A stretch of DNA of 64,000 nucleotides. It comes from Certhia americana (Eukaryota > Chordata > Aves > Passeriformes > Certhiidae). The stretch covers positions 54,932,650-54,996,649 of the forward strand of contig CM031859.1 of the NCBI GenBank assembly GCA_018697195.1. The letters run 5' to 3'. The position numbers were made by a program, and so were the translations under genes. Below the pieces are notes generated by a model. The model was not told where the DNA came from. It saw only the letters and a program-made list of their open reading frames with translations, and ran no database searches. Each line of letters opens with the position of its first letter. Positions within the stretch are counted from its first letter, which is position 1. Positions 36,217-49,578 of the stretch are shown piece by piece.

Positions 36217-36607
36217 GTAATCAGTTTTCCTTTCTGTCTGGTTAATGCCTTATGAGCAGATTTCAGGTGTTAGGGCAAAACTCTTGGAAACTTTGGTGGT
36301 CTCAACATTATTATGGCCAGAGGCAGATTGTATTTGTGTAGTGCTTTCTAAGTTTGCTATGCAAATAAATTACTGTTGCTTTATAGCACTGTGATGTAGA
36401 ATTGCAGTCAAGAAATGCCTTAACTATTACCAGATTTTTCCTTGTGGGTAAAAATATGAATGGGAAGTGGGGAACCTTAATTGCTATAAGTTTTACTGTG
36501 GCAGTTTTGAGAAGTGTTGTTGAAAATATTGCTTCACCACAGAAAAAAATTTCATTGATTCATCATGCATCATTAAATACAGGCAGTTTTTATGTCCTCC
36601 TTTGAAG
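36217..36607 (+). other. MYB: MYB intron 4
   Basis: Short AT-rich intron (391 bases). Nothing else recognised. Confidence 0.85.
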
Positions 36608-36828
36608 GTAATAGAGCTCGTGCAGAAATACGGTCCAAAGCGCTGGTCTGTCATTGCTAAGCATTTGAAAGGAAGGATTGGAAAACAGTGCAGAGAGAGG
36701 TGGCACAACCATTTGAATCCAGAAGTGAAGAAAACCTCCTGGACAGAAGAGGAAGATAGAATTATTTACCAGGCACACAAGAGGCTGGGAAACAGATGGG
36801 CAGAGATTGCAAAGTTGCTGCCTGGACG
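36608..36828 (+). CDS. MYB: MYB exon 5 (residues 103-175 plus split Arg176, R2-R3)
   Basis: Seventy-three codons and two bases of Arg176. It spans most of R2 (Trp115, Trp134, recognition helix with KGRIGKQCRERWHNHLNP) and the start of R3 (Trp147, Trp166). Cys130 in R2 is the conserved redox-sensitive residue needed for DNA binding. Lys128 and Asn183 (the latter in exon 6) are the base-contacting residues for the AAC core. Donor GGACG/GTAATG leaves phase 2, matched by exon 6. Confidence 0.97.
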
Positions 36829-39388
<2,560 letters not shown>

Positions 39389-39469
39389 GTTCCTGGTCAG
39401 ATCCCGTATCCAGTAGCACTGCATGTAAATATTGTCAATGTACCTCAGCCAGCTGCTGCAGCTATCCAG
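39389..39469 (+). CDS. MYB: MYB exon 7 (residues 256-282)
   Basis: Twenty-seven codons between acceptor TGACCTAG and donor ATCCAG/GTAGAT, phase 0. Encodes VPGQIPYPVALHVNIVNVPQ and an Ala4 run, identical to the conserved segment leading into the activation domain. This segment contains the hydrophobic VALHVNIVNV core that is also kept in A-Myb and B-Myb. Confidence 0.96.
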
Positions 39470-39867
39470 GTAGATAACTTGAACCTCATTTCAAGAGTCA
39501 GTTTCTTAAATATTTGATAAACTAAAATGCAGACATCGTACATCAATGAAACATTTTCATGTATAAAGTGTGGTGAAAAGAGAAAATGGAGAAGGTCGGG
39601 GAGTTCTAACATGGCTAATAATTGCTCTTTCTGAAGTGGATTTAAAATGCAGTAGTTGACATCTGGTGTGATGCCTTTCACTTTCTCCATTTCAAATGTC
39701 TATATTGAAATTCATCAGAGACTGGTAGTGGAAAACACAATTGACATTTGTTTCATCTTTGAATCTAATTTGGCTGTTTTAACCACAGGTCAGCAAACCA
39801 TGAGCATTTTAGTTGCTACGTCCTATCAGACCTTTATCTTTTCTTTTCCCTTAACTCTTAATTTCAG
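39470..39867 (+). other. MYB: MYB intron 7
   Basis: Intron of 398 bases; nothing recognised. Confidence 0.8.
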
Positions 39868-39972
39868 AGACACTATAATGATGAAGACCCTGAGAAAGAA
39901 AAGCGAATAAAGGAATTAGAGTTGCTACTAATGTCGACTGAGAATGAACTGAAAGGGCAGCAGGCATTACCA
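39868..39972 (+). CDS. MYB: MYB exon 8 (residues 283-317, KIX-binding activation helix)
   Basis: Thirty-five codons, phase 0 both sides (acceptor AATTTCAG, donor TTACCA/GTAAGA). The acidic amphipathic helix KEKRIKELELLLMSTENELK is the transactivation core that binds the KIX domain of CBP/p300. Leu303-Met304 here correspond to Leu302-Met303 of mammalian Myb, residues needed for p300 contact. No change from the conserved helix is seen. Confidence 0.97.
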
Positions 39973-41304
39973 GTAAGATTGTCACTGTGTGCTTGGATGG
40001 AGGGATAGCAGCCTTACCCCAGTGCTTGTCTTTTTAACTTTTTACTCCCCCTCTACCTTCAGTACTAATCAAGGCTCTATATTTCCGTTTTAAAAGGATG
40101 AAACATAGCACATCTGTATATGCTTCATACATTCTTTTATTGAAAGAAAAATCCAGAAATTTTGTAGGTATCTTACTTTGCAAAATGGGAGCAGGACTGG
40201 GCTCTGTAACATGATGTAATATTGGAAACATGATGATTGTACAAAAATGGAAAATCCTACAGTCCTTTAATCAATAATGGGATCTGTGTTTCTGAAAGTG
40301 TGCAATGGTTCATGTGATGAAAATGTAGTGCCTGTGCATTAGATTTTTCTTCTCTGTTGTATTCTTTCCTTCAGCTGTGTTTGATGCGCTTCATAAGCTT
40401 CAGACTTGGTGCATGTTTGAGAATTTGTTTTACTTCTCCAAATAATGTTAGATTCTTTGTAACTGCATGTGTGGAGCAAGTGCTGGCTATTACTGAATTC
40501 TCATACTTTGTTGTATATGCCATTGGATGGTAACATGTGAAAACCCTGGTGTAACTACTTAACACTGCTGCCAAAGCCAAGAATCTCAAAATCATTTTTG
40601 AAGACAGGTGATAGCCAGCAGATTTTTTTAAATTTTTTTTTTTTTTTGGGGTAATATTTATATTAATAGTAAAAGAACTGCATGCATGATACGTTAGTTT
40701 GGCCACTTTTTAACTTTAGTTAATGTTTTGCAATTTCTTCTGTTGCATGATCACACTGGAAAGAAACTTCTGTTAATTTGTTCTTCTGCTTTCCTAACCA
40801 CGTTGATTTGACAGCCTCTTCATTGCATTGGTGTAAGCTGTAGCATTAGACAGGGATAGCAGAAGAAAAGGAGATAAGCAGACAAAAGCAACTCTAACTG
40901 TAAAAACTTCTAGCCTTCCACAGTGCTGAGAGCTCAGTAGGGAAATCCTGCCATTTCTTGCTTCTTACAGAAAAGGACTTGCAGACACTTTTTGAGCACT
41001 TGGAGTAATAAAATATGAATTCATTGTGTGCTAGTAATGACATATGCCTATAATCCTGGAAGTAAATTATGAGGTAACTTTGGGATAACAAATACAATGC
41101 CAGTATTACTTAAAACAAGATCTTGCACTGATGAAAGGAAACATCTTGACAATTGTTTCATAGGCATAAGCTTTTAGATGATGATGCAACAACTTTTATC
41201 TTTCCTCCAGTGGCATCTGACACCTTGTGCAATTTCATTGCTAAGTTCCTTCTGCCTTTCCCCCCTCCCTTTTCTTCTTTTTTTTTTTCTTCCTCTTCCT
41301 TTAG
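39973..41304 (+). other. MYB: MYB intron 8
   Basis: Contains a strong-looking acceptor at 40374 (TTCTTTCCTTCAG) followed by 52 open codons in the exon-8 frame and a donor-like ATG/GTAACA at 40529/40530. This is treated as a finding, not a called exon. A T-rich run precedes exon 9. No repeats recognised. Confidence 0.75.
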
Positions 41305-41562
41305 ACACAGAACCACACATCAAACTACCCCGGCTGGCACAGCACCACAATTGCTGACAGTGCCAGGACCAGTGGTGACAGTGCACCTGTTTCCTGTTTG
41401 GGGGAACATCACCACTGTACTCCATCTCCACCGGTGGATCACGGTTGCTTACCTGAGGAAAGTGCATCCCCTGCACGGTGCATGATTGTTCACCAGAGCA
41501 ACATCCTGGATAATGTTAAGAATCTCTTAGAATTTGCTGAAACACTGCAGTTAATAGACTCC
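41305..41562 (+). CDS. MYB: MYB exon 9 (residues 318-403)
   Basis: Eighty-six codons from acceptor TTCCTTTAG to donor GACTCC/GTAAGT, phase 0. It encodes a Thr/Ser/Pro-rich segment, the conserved HHHCTPSPPVDHG box and CMIVHQSNILDNVKNLLEFA, ending in the FAETLQ motif (residues 394-399). The Leu-rich stretch 391-401 is the 'leucine zipper-like' part of the negative regulatory region, involved in transformation and protein contacts. Confidence 0.96.
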
Positions 41563-42591
41563 GTAAGTAGACTTGCTGCCTCAGGTGGATTTGTGCATGG
41601 TCAAGGAGTAAGGGGTGAGGAGCTGGGATTGTCCTAAATGTGGTTGTTGGTTTTTCCCCGAGTAACTTTGAGTTGCTCCAGGATCTGAAGCTTATCTTCT
41701 GACATGGCAAAACACAGCTGCTTGTAAATGAAGCCCTCAAGCGTGGATGCATATGCTTTTTGTGGGTGTCTCCCTTTCCTGCTACATCTTGGAATGGGAG
41801 CATGAGTTTTGGCAAGCTGCGCAGTAGGAGCTTATAATCTCTCAATTTTAAGTCTCCTTAAAAGAAAGTCAAATCAGAGATACCATGAAAAATTTTCAAC
41901 AATGAGATGATATTTATTGATAATTGAAGTGACACATGCTATAGGTTTGTGTGTGGCCGCTCACGTATCTGCATCATTTTCTAGGATTTTTAGTCATAGC
42001 CTCAATAGCTGCTTCTTAAGGTTAAGGAGCTTGCCCTGGCATATGTGAAGGACTGTAAGCACACATTTAAATGTCAAGTATCTGACTGACATTGGCATGG
42101 ACCTGTTCTGGGATGCTACACATAAAGTAGCACATTGAATTACATTTGTTGGTGGCAACCTCCTTCAGAAGCAGAGGTGTCTGCTTCATATGGTATCATT
42201 TCCCTTTCAGCACATCCAGAGCAGCATTGCATGTTAGGAGGAGACCAGTCTTGGTCTACAGCACACATTTTTTTGTAGTGAAAGGCATCATCATCATACC
42301 AAGCAGAAAAAACTGGGCAAGCAAATAGCGAGGACATAATTTGACTCATTTGTTAGGGACTCAGTTGCCAGCAGCACTACTAGGATGTCAGACTGTTTGA
42401 TAAGATCAAGGTATGTATTGGAAACACAAATTGTGTTCACAGTGTTGCTGCTCCCAAGAACAGGGTCAGGCTGAATTGAACTGGGGAATACTTTGTTGTT
42501 GTTGTTGGTTACAGGCATATCCTAGCACTGTATTTTCATGAGGTGGCACTATACACTGTCTTATAGCTCCGCGCCTCCCACGTTGTTTCAG
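41563..42591 (+). other. MYB: MYB intron 9, part before exon 9A
   Basis: About 1.0 kb of intron with no recognised repeat or RNA gene. Confidence 0.8.
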
Positions 42592-42957
42592 GATCCTTCA
42601 TCATGGGGTGATCTCAGCAGTTTTGAATTCTTTGAAGACACAGACACTCCGGCTAGCAGAGCTCCCTCAGGCACAGTCGCGCAGCTTCAGCAAAGAGGGG
42701 CCAGTGCTTGTAGACCTCAAGGACAGCCCACCACAAATTTGAGCAAAGTCATGTCGAGTCAGGGCTCTCTTGGCTCACCAAAGACCTTATCTGCCTCACA
42801 GGGCAGTGCAGCTCCGTGGGTCCTTCTTCGCAAAAGGAGAGGGCACTGCAGCCCCTTAGCCAGTGGCCACGGTAGCACCTTGGTCCTAGCTGACGTCAGC
42901 AGCTCAACTCCTCCTAAGCGCTCCCCTGTCAAAAGCCTGCCCTTCTCTCCCTCGCAG
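42592..42957 (+). CDS. MYB: MYB alternative exon 9A (122-codon cassette)
   Basis: Acceptor TTGTTTCAG and donor TCGCAG/GTAGAT enclose 366 open bases, phase 0 on both sides, so inclusion adds 122 residues between residues 403 and 404. The start DPSSWGDLSSFEFFE and the end ADVSSSTPPKRSPVKS...SPSQ match the known 9A cassette of mammals and chicken, which gives the larger (p89-type) Myb with higher activation. The middle is diverged and low in constraint, the ends are conserved. The mammalian insert is about one residue shorter; the doubled Pro in TPPKRS accounts for this. Confidence 0.92.
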
Positions 42958-44474
42958 GTAGATCAAGACTTCTGCACAGATGTTACTAATTCTCAAAAGT
43001 CACCCCAGTCTTAACAATTTAGAAACTAATCCTTTGGAACAAATGACTAATTACCGTTGTGCTTCTTGATTTCACTCCGTGTTTGAATCTCCTCACTGCT
43101 CCTAGTCTTCACTACTGAGTTTAGTTAATCAGCAAGCTAACTTTGTTGATTCTTGTCTTTTAAATTCATCTGTGGGGCTTGGTTTTTTGTGTTTTGGGTT
43201 TTGTGCCTTTTTGGAACTTTTTTTAATAGGAGAGTGTCACTCCTTGCTTTACTCTTGCTGCTAGCTCCAACTACTAGAGTTTAACATTTCTGATCATCTG
43301 TGATACTTTCCATCTGTGTCCACTTACAGTATGATTCATTGACCTAGAAAACCCCAAACTGCATTTAAATAGCATTCAGGTTGTGAGACAAACAGACAAC
43401 AACCAGAAAATTCAAATCACACTTGCCATCCTCTGCCCAGGCCATGAGAGTTGGAGTGGAATAGGAAGGACAATGAGGAGGAAAATGGCCCGGTGTGCAC
43501 TTTCAAATTCCTCATGATGGTTGCTTTGTTTCACAGCTGTACCACTATTTAAAAGTGTTTTGGATTTTTTGTTTGTCTATGTTGGTTTGCTTTAGTCTTT
43601 GATGTCAAAGAAACGCTATTTCATGAAGGATGGTAGAGGATTTCATGTAATGATTTCCTGCTGTATTTCCCATTACCTATTAGCTATTTTACTCATATGT
43701 CATTTTTCCAGTGAAGCCAGATTTTCTTACATGCCACGTTTATATAAAGTGGCAGATTGAATCTAAGAAGGGAATACATTGAATTGTCAGAATAAAGGAT
43801 ACCGCTATGCTTGGATTTATAGACACTAGAAATAGAAACAATATTTTAGGTTACTAGATAGAACACATTCAAGAGCAATTTTCTCCAAACAAATAGTGCT
43901 GCCTCTTTTTCAGTCAGCTGTTTCCATTCCAAAGTATTCCATGCACCCGTCACTGGTGGCAGCTTTCATTTTATGCTGTGAAAATTAAATACTTTCTTCT
44001 GAGAGAGATGATAGCAAATTTATTTTCCTGCCATAAACACTTTATTTACTGCCCTAAAAGCCCCTAGATGCCCCATATAAATATTTGGGGAATTTAACTC
44101 TGTTTCCTGTGGGTTTGTTTCTGAAACGCCCCTTGCTCATTTTCACCCAATTTCTTGGGCACACTGGTCTTCATTAAAATTTATTTGGAGAAAATCCAAA
44201 TCAGGCTCTGAAAGTGGTGGAAAGTTTTTCTCATTGGAACAGATTGTCATTTCCTTTAGAATTTCCCTCTCTAGCTTCCTGAGCCAAACCATTGAGTATT
44301 TTTTCAGTGTTGTCTGATACACCACATACCCCTACTCTCATTATAGGGTCAGGAGAGGCATTCATGGCAATCAGAAGAAAATAATTTATTTTTCTTTTGT
44401 TCAATAATGTCAGCTTAAGAAGTCAGCCATGTAATCTGGACGTTCCTGTTAATTTTTTCTTTCCACACGTGCAG
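42958..44474 (+). other. MYB: MYB intron after exon 9A
   Basis: About 1.5 kb, with GT-rich low-complexity sequence near 43170-43220. No exon candidate or transposon recognised. Confidence 0.75.
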
Positions 44475-44617
44475 TTCTTAAACACCTCATCCAATCACGA
44501 AAACTTGAACCTGGACAACCCTGCCCTTACCTCCACGCCAGTATGTGGCCATAAGATGGCAGTTACCACCCCGTTCCACAGGGACCAGACTTTCAAAGCC
44601 CAGAAGGAAAACCATGG
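44475..44617 (+). CDS. MYB: MYB exon 10 (residues 404-450 plus split Gly451)
   Basis: Forty-seven codons and two bases, from acceptor CACGTGCAG to donor CATGG/GTAAGT. Encodes FLNTSSNHENLNLDNPALTS and TPFHRDQTFKAQKENH, a conserved segment of the negative regulatory region. The split codon reads GG+T (Gly), whereas chicken and human have Val before FRTP as I remember them. The change also puts G at the last exon position, which strengthens the donor. Confidence 0.95.
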
Positions 44618-45226
44618 GTAAGTCTGTTGTCTTGTCAAACTCACAAGGGTCCATTTCTTCACATTTGCATGCAACCCAAGTGCTGGGTCAGCATATGCTT
44701 TATGCTGTAAGAGGGTGGGTTTGGATTAGATACAAGGAGAGAATTCTTTACTGAGAGGGTGGTGAGGCACGGGAGCAGGCTGGCCAGAGAAGTTGTGAAC
44801 GGCCTATCCCTGGATGAAGCCGTGGGCAACCTGATCTCGTGGAAGGCGTGCCTGCCTGTGGCAGGGTGTTTGGAACTAGATGATCTTTAAATACTGTTCC
44901 AGCCTAAACCATTCTAGGATTCTGTGCTTCCTGTGGAGTTGTTTGCTCACACATTCAGATTTTACTTAGTTGGGAGTAAAACTTCCACTTTATGACTATT
45001 GAGCTAAGTTATAACCATGCATATAGGTTCATCAGTTTTTAAAATAAAGTCATTCCATCTTATCACAGTCAAATAGATGTTCTGCTGCCAAAGCAAAATG
45101 GATTATAGGATCGCAGGGAAATATTTTCCAAAGTCTTACAACAATGCTGCCTGTATGAACGCATTTCTGTAAAGAGGTAGTATTTGCAAGCATCTTCCTT
45201 TAAAGTTCCTCTCCTTCTTTTTAAAG
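44618..45226 (+). other. MYB: MYB intron 10 with CR1 insertion
   Basis: A 609-base intron, more than a third of which is the CR1 copy listed separately. Nothing else recognised. Confidence 0.85.
44711..44928 (+). mobile_element. CR1 LINE 3' end, plus orientation, in MYB intron 10
   Basis: Shows the CR1 tail in sense: TTCTTTACTGAGAGGGTGGTG, GGCACGGGAGCAGGCTGGCC, CTGATCTCGTGGAAGG, GTTTGGAACTAGATGATC. It ends in two degenerate copies of the terminal octamer (ATTCTAGGATTCTGTG). It is 5' truncated to about 220 bases, with no protein-coding part. It lies in the same orientation as MYB. Confidence 0.92.
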
Positions 45227-45341
45227 TTTCAGGACTCCAGCAATCAAGAGGTCGATATTAGAAAGCTCACCAAGAACACCCACACCATTCAAAAACGCAC
45301 TTGCAGCTCAGGAAATCAAATACGGTCCTTTGAAGATGCTG
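45227..45341 (+). CDS. MYB: MYB exon 11 (residues 451-489)
   Basis: Completes Gly451 and encodes 38 codons, FRTPAIKRSILESSPRTPTP to GPLKML, phase 0 out. Acceptor TTTTTAAAG, donor ATGCTG/GTAAGA. This Ser/Thr-Pro-rich block is highly conserved across Myb paralogues and contains several SP/TP phosphorylation sites. Confidence 0.96.
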
Positions 45342-45427
45342 GTAAGAAGGAAACAATGATAAAAGTTGCTTTGATATTAGTGCAGAGGGATGTTCTGGGA
45401 CTTGGATATAACGTTTCTTTCTTTCAG

Positions 45428-45553
45428 CCTCAAACTCCAACTCATCTTGTAGAAGATCTGCAGGATGTTATCAAGCAGGAGTCGGAGGAATCTGCAATAG
45501 TGGCTGGGCTACATGAAAGTGGACCCCCTTTGCTGAAGAAAATCAAACAAGAG
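45428..45553 (+). CDS. MYB: MYB exon 12 (residues 490-531, sumoylation motifs)
   Basis: Forty-two codons, phase 0 (acceptor TTTCTTTCAG, donor CAAGAG/GTAAAT). Only an 86-base intron separates it from exon 11. It has two IKQE motifs, Lys505 and Lys529, matching the two SUMO acceptor lysines of the C-terminal negative regulatory region. The second motif is completed by the last codon of this exon, immediately before the EVES motif. Confidence 0.96.
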
Positions 45554-46229
45554 GTAAATCTCAAACTTACCTGAGGCAATTTAATTCAGAACTCTTTGCT
45601 GAGAAACTTATAGCAATGCCTTTTCTATTAAATAGCTGTGTCTGTTTTTCTTTCATGTGAGCCCCAAGATCTTAGTGTCGGTTCCATATAGTACACTAGG
45701 CATGTCTAATTCATCTCCCATTGATTTCCATAGAAGTCTTTCTGCTGTTTTCAGCAGGGGTTTGCTTGGGCCGTTCTAATGCAGTTTTCGTTTGAAACTT
45801 AAAAAGAAAAGAAAAATTAGACATGAATTTGGATTGACTCTTTCAAATATTGGTGAAAAGTATAGAAGAACCCCATGGGGACCAAGCTCCGTGGAGTGAC
45901 TTAGAAACCTGAACATTTGAGGACATTGCATTATATTACTTTGTCACTAAAGTTCTAAAAATACATTTATTCTCAATCCTTTCTAGGGGATTAAACTCTT
46001 GAATACTGACAGAGCACTGAGTGCAAGTATTCAAAGTTTTATTAGATGGGGATTTTTTGGAGAACCTTGAACTTTTTTCTTCTGCAAAGAGCAAGGCTGC
46101 TGTTAAAGATATTACTGTAAACATGCATTATTCACCTCTGTGAAGAATATTTGTTCAATTTGTTAAGCAACTGACAGAAATCTCCTGGTCAGTTATGTGG
46201 TGGTTGAACCATGCCTTTTCTGCTTTCAG
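45554..46229 (+). other. MYB: MYB intron 12
   Basis: About 0.7 kb; nothing recognised. Confidence 0.8.
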
Positions 46230-46340
46230 GTGGAGTCCCCAACAGATAAAACTGGAAATTTCTTTTGCTCAAATCACTGGGAAGGAGAAAACCTGAACAC
46301 TCAGCTCTTTACACCTGGGTCTACTATGGAAGATGTGCCA
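46230..46340 (+). CDS. MYB: MYB exon 13 (residues 532-568, EVES motif)
   Basis: Thirty-seven codons, phase 0 (acceptor GCTTTCAG, donor GTGCCA/GTAAGT). Opens with VESPTDK. With Glu531 of exon 12 it makes the EVES motif, which interacts with the Myb domain and p100, and whose Ser (534 here) is followed by Pro as a MAP-kinase-type site. CSNHWEGENLNTQLFTPGST follows. Confidence 0.96.
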
Positions 46341-46938
46341 GTAAGTATAAGCTTTCACACCATCAAAGGAATTCTTTGTTTTACATCCCTGTTCGATTCT
46401 TAAATGCAAGAGAAAGAGAATATTTTTTCTGATTTTCTTCACAAGCTGGCTTTGTTCCTTATTTCCATGTCATTTTTCCTGTACTAAGCATAAAAAGCAA
46501 AATGCTACTCTTAATTATCACTCTGATGCCTATGGAAGGTTGCAGAAGTTGCAGTCATTTTGCAGCCCACAGACTTTGAAGAGCCTGCACTTGGAGGATG
46601 CCTGCACCTGTGTGTGGAAATGACTAGATCATGGAGTTAAAAACTGGTGTAAGAGAGAGACTCTCTCTTGGTTTTTGCTAAGGAGACCTTGCATGAGCAC
46701 AGTTCCCCTAGCAGTGCTGGACTTATGGACTATTCAGTGTTACTGTTATTTTTGAACTTGGGATTTTCACTGGATGGAAAACCTTTGCACAGGGCAATGC
46801 TCTTGCAAAGCAGGCTCGAGTCTGCTTCTCAACTGGTAGCAGCTTCTGCACTCAAACTGAGTTTACTTACAATGCATTCCAATTCAGGTTGTTCTCATGA
46901 GTTGCTGAAAACCTTTTTCTTCTTTTCTTTTCCTTCAG
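46341..46938 (+). other. MYB: MYB intron 13
   Basis: About 0.6 kb. An open frame runs from 46668 into exon 14, but its upstream part lacks Myb character and is taken as intron. Confidence 0.75.
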
Positions 46939-47046
46939 AATCTTCTTACCAGTTCCATTTTAAAGATGCCTGTGTCTGAAGATGATGATAGTTTTCACAA
47001 AACAGTTGCAGTACCTAGAAACAGGCCACTAGCCAGTCCTCTACAG
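46939..47046 (+). CDS. MYB: MYB exon 14 (residues 569-604)
   Basis: Thirty-six codons, phase 0 (acceptor TTTTCCTTCAG, donor CTACAG/GTAATT). Encodes NLLTSSILKMPVSEDDDSFH and VPRNRPLASPLQ, which match the C-terminal region of chicken c-Myb with a few acidic substitutions. Confidence 0.95.
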
Positions 47047-48654
47047 GTAATTATTCTTTGATAAAAGTATCATCTGTATATTAAAATACATATATGCATA
47101 CATATTATATATATTGCTTTCTCACAGACTGATTTTAAGTTTTGGTACGGAAGAATGAAATGTTCAGATGAATGTGGCTGAGGATCTCACTTTGCCAGTG
47201 GAGCTTGAGGGCACAGTGGCTGCAGCAGAGCCAGGAAGCTAAACAGGGCGCAGCCCTGTGTGGGGAGTATTGTAACTCAGCTGGTTGCAGTGTGAAATTT
47301 GTAGGACTGAGAATTAACATGGACCAGAGGGATTTTTAAAAATAGACTTCTTGTAGGTGGCACTGCTGTTTTGGAGATTTGAGTGGTGTGGTGGTGGGCA
47401 GAACTTGACTGGCCTTGGGGTGAGAGGAGAGACTTCCAGCACTGCCTGGCTGGCACAGGTGTGGCCAGTATTGCCCATCCAGCCCAGCACCAGGATGGCC
47501 TTTCCCCAGTGAAGGCTAAATGTGTAATTGTTGTAATGTAAGTCAGATGTATGGCTGGGGTTTAAGTGTCTGTGCTTTTGCCAAGTGTTAACAAACATAG
47601 ACATTTGCTGTTCTTTAAAACAAAGCTGTTGCACAGGGCTGATCCAAAGCCCACCAAAGTCATTGGCAGCCAGTTTGACAGCTCTTGTGTACTTCAGGTG
47701 GAACCCACAGCAAGTCATTCAGAAAACAAAACATAATTTCTGTATTTCCTAGGTACATAACTAAGTGATTTTGTAGCCCTTCTCCACATGGGAGAACTAA
47801 AGGAAAGTGTCTCATTCCCCAGGGTGAGTCACTCTCAGGAAGGAAATTGTAACTCCATAGTTCTTGACTTTCAGACAGATAGTCCACATGGCTAATCCTT
47901 TCTTTCCTCCCTCTTTCCAGAATTTACATTAGGGCTTATTTACAGTAGGAAGGAATGAATAAAGGCTGGTTTTGATTAAGCATTTCTAGCCAGGCATTAA
48001 AAAAGGAGATAGTAAAATTTTACACATGTCCCCATTTGGCACAGTTTGCCATGGAATAGGCTTCTATTTTGTGCTGCAGAATCATTTGATGAAAAACAGC
48101 TTTGGAGAGCAGGGACTAGGACTCCCCTTGACACGGAGGTGTCTGTAGGGGCCAAAGACTCACACTCAGTGTTGTTTATCTGCTCTTCCCTCATGAACTG
48201 TGGTAGACAGCCAAGAGAAGGGTTTGCAGATCCACTGCCCCTGATCTAGGGCAGTATATAGGGGCTGAACTCAGATCCACCTTGTGGAAAAGGAGCCTGG
48301 GTCTCCAGCTTTGCAGGGGGTTGCTGGAGTTCCCTGGTGGGTGCTCAGCCCTGCTGCATTCCAACCCCAGTCTGAACAGTCACCCCAGCCAAACTCTGGG
48401 CTCCTTCACAGATTTAGGGCAAGATTTTCAGGTAGCTAAGCAGCATGGGCTGTGCGTTGTCCTGTTACTGGTAGTTGCCTGCACTCAGGCTGTAATAAAA
48501 AAGAAGGATCTGAGAGGTCTGTAAAATAGGGTCTTTTGATCTTTGGTGTACCGGTGTTATGTTTCCTGCTATCTAAAAATAATTTCTTTACAAGCTGCTG
48601 TAAACGAAAGGGCTTGTTTAACCTTCTGTCCTCACTTACGCTGATTTTGTCCAG

Positions 48655-48735
48655 GAAGTTTACATGAGTCAATTTGTGGATCATTCTGGATTCAATTCTT
48701 CAGTCCTTGCTCAGGAAAACCATGTTAAAAGTCAG
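48655..48735 (+). CDS. Candidate 27-codon cassette exon in MYB intron 14
   Basis: Eighty-one bases lie between an acceptor with a pyrimidine-rich lead (CTGATTTTGTCCAG) and CAG/GTGTGC, a weak but usable donor. Exons 14 and 15 meet in phase 0, and this segment has no stop in that frame. It would insert EVYMSQFVDHSGFNSSVLAQ and ENHVKSQ between residues 604 and 605. The polar composition resembles Myb C-terminal sequence rather than random intron. Mammalian MYB has minor exons named 13A and 14A, but I cannot establish homology. No transcript evidence is available. Confidence 0.4.
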
Positions 48736-49578
48736 GTGTGCTCATTGTTTGGATAAAGAGGACCTTCTCTTAAGTAGGAGCTGAGTTGAAAAGGACTTCC
48801 CAACTCCTCTCAGTGTTTAAAGTGTGTTGAACTGAAAGAAAAAGTAGTTGAAAAAGCCCTAAAATGAATAGTTAGTATGCAGTTTCTTGGGTACTAGTAT
48901 GAAGGAGAAATTGTTTTCTCTGCTGATGAAACATTGAGCTTTTCAGCTGAAATATAATCTCACATGCAGAATGAGCCTTGGGATTTCCGTGATGGTGGCA
49001 CAGACAGCTTTTTTGGAATGAAATACAGACTTTTTATAATAGTGCAGTGTTGTCTGCCAGTGGCTGCGCTCTCTTTGGAGTTGGTTTGGACTTGGTGCCG
49101 TGGTTAAAAGTAATGGTAAAGCTGCTTGGCTTTGTGTCAGAAGGAAGGAGTGTAGCTCCGTGCAGCTCAGAAAGGACGTGTAGTCTGGCTCTGTTTCACA
49201 CCAGAAAACTGCTGCTGCTCTGTCCCTAATGCTGCCCTTCCTCCACCCTAGTGTAAATGGACTCATATGACTAGGGCATAGTATGTCTAAAGGGTGCAAA
49301 GCCATGGAAAACATTAGCCTTTGTGCATGTTGTTGTTGTTTTTACTGTTTGCATTTTGTACATGACCGGACTTTAGCATGTTATTGTCCTGTGCTTTTCT
49401 ACCCTTCCTGCTTTAGAGTTTGGTATTTCACCCTCATACATGAACACATGCATGGACACAAACAAATACTGGACTAAATCCGCTGATCCCATGAAAGTAG
49501 ACATTAAGCATGAGGGAACTCATGTGGGTGAAATTTAATTGTGTCTGCATAAGTTGACATTGCTGCTGTTAATATTTA

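Noticed and set aside
36602..36607. Upstream extension of exon 5 (in-frame ATG just before it)
   Set aside because: The acceptor TTTGAAG and the conserved residue order (DQR then VIELV) fix the exon start at 36608.
46389..46399. GTTCGATTC, a tRNA B-box-like string
   Set aside because: No A box at a suitable distance and no cloverleaf; it lies in a MYB intron.
46668..46938. Open frame running into exon 14
   Set aside because: The exon 14 acceptor at 46938 and the known Myb protein boundary define the exon; the upstream part is not Myb-like.
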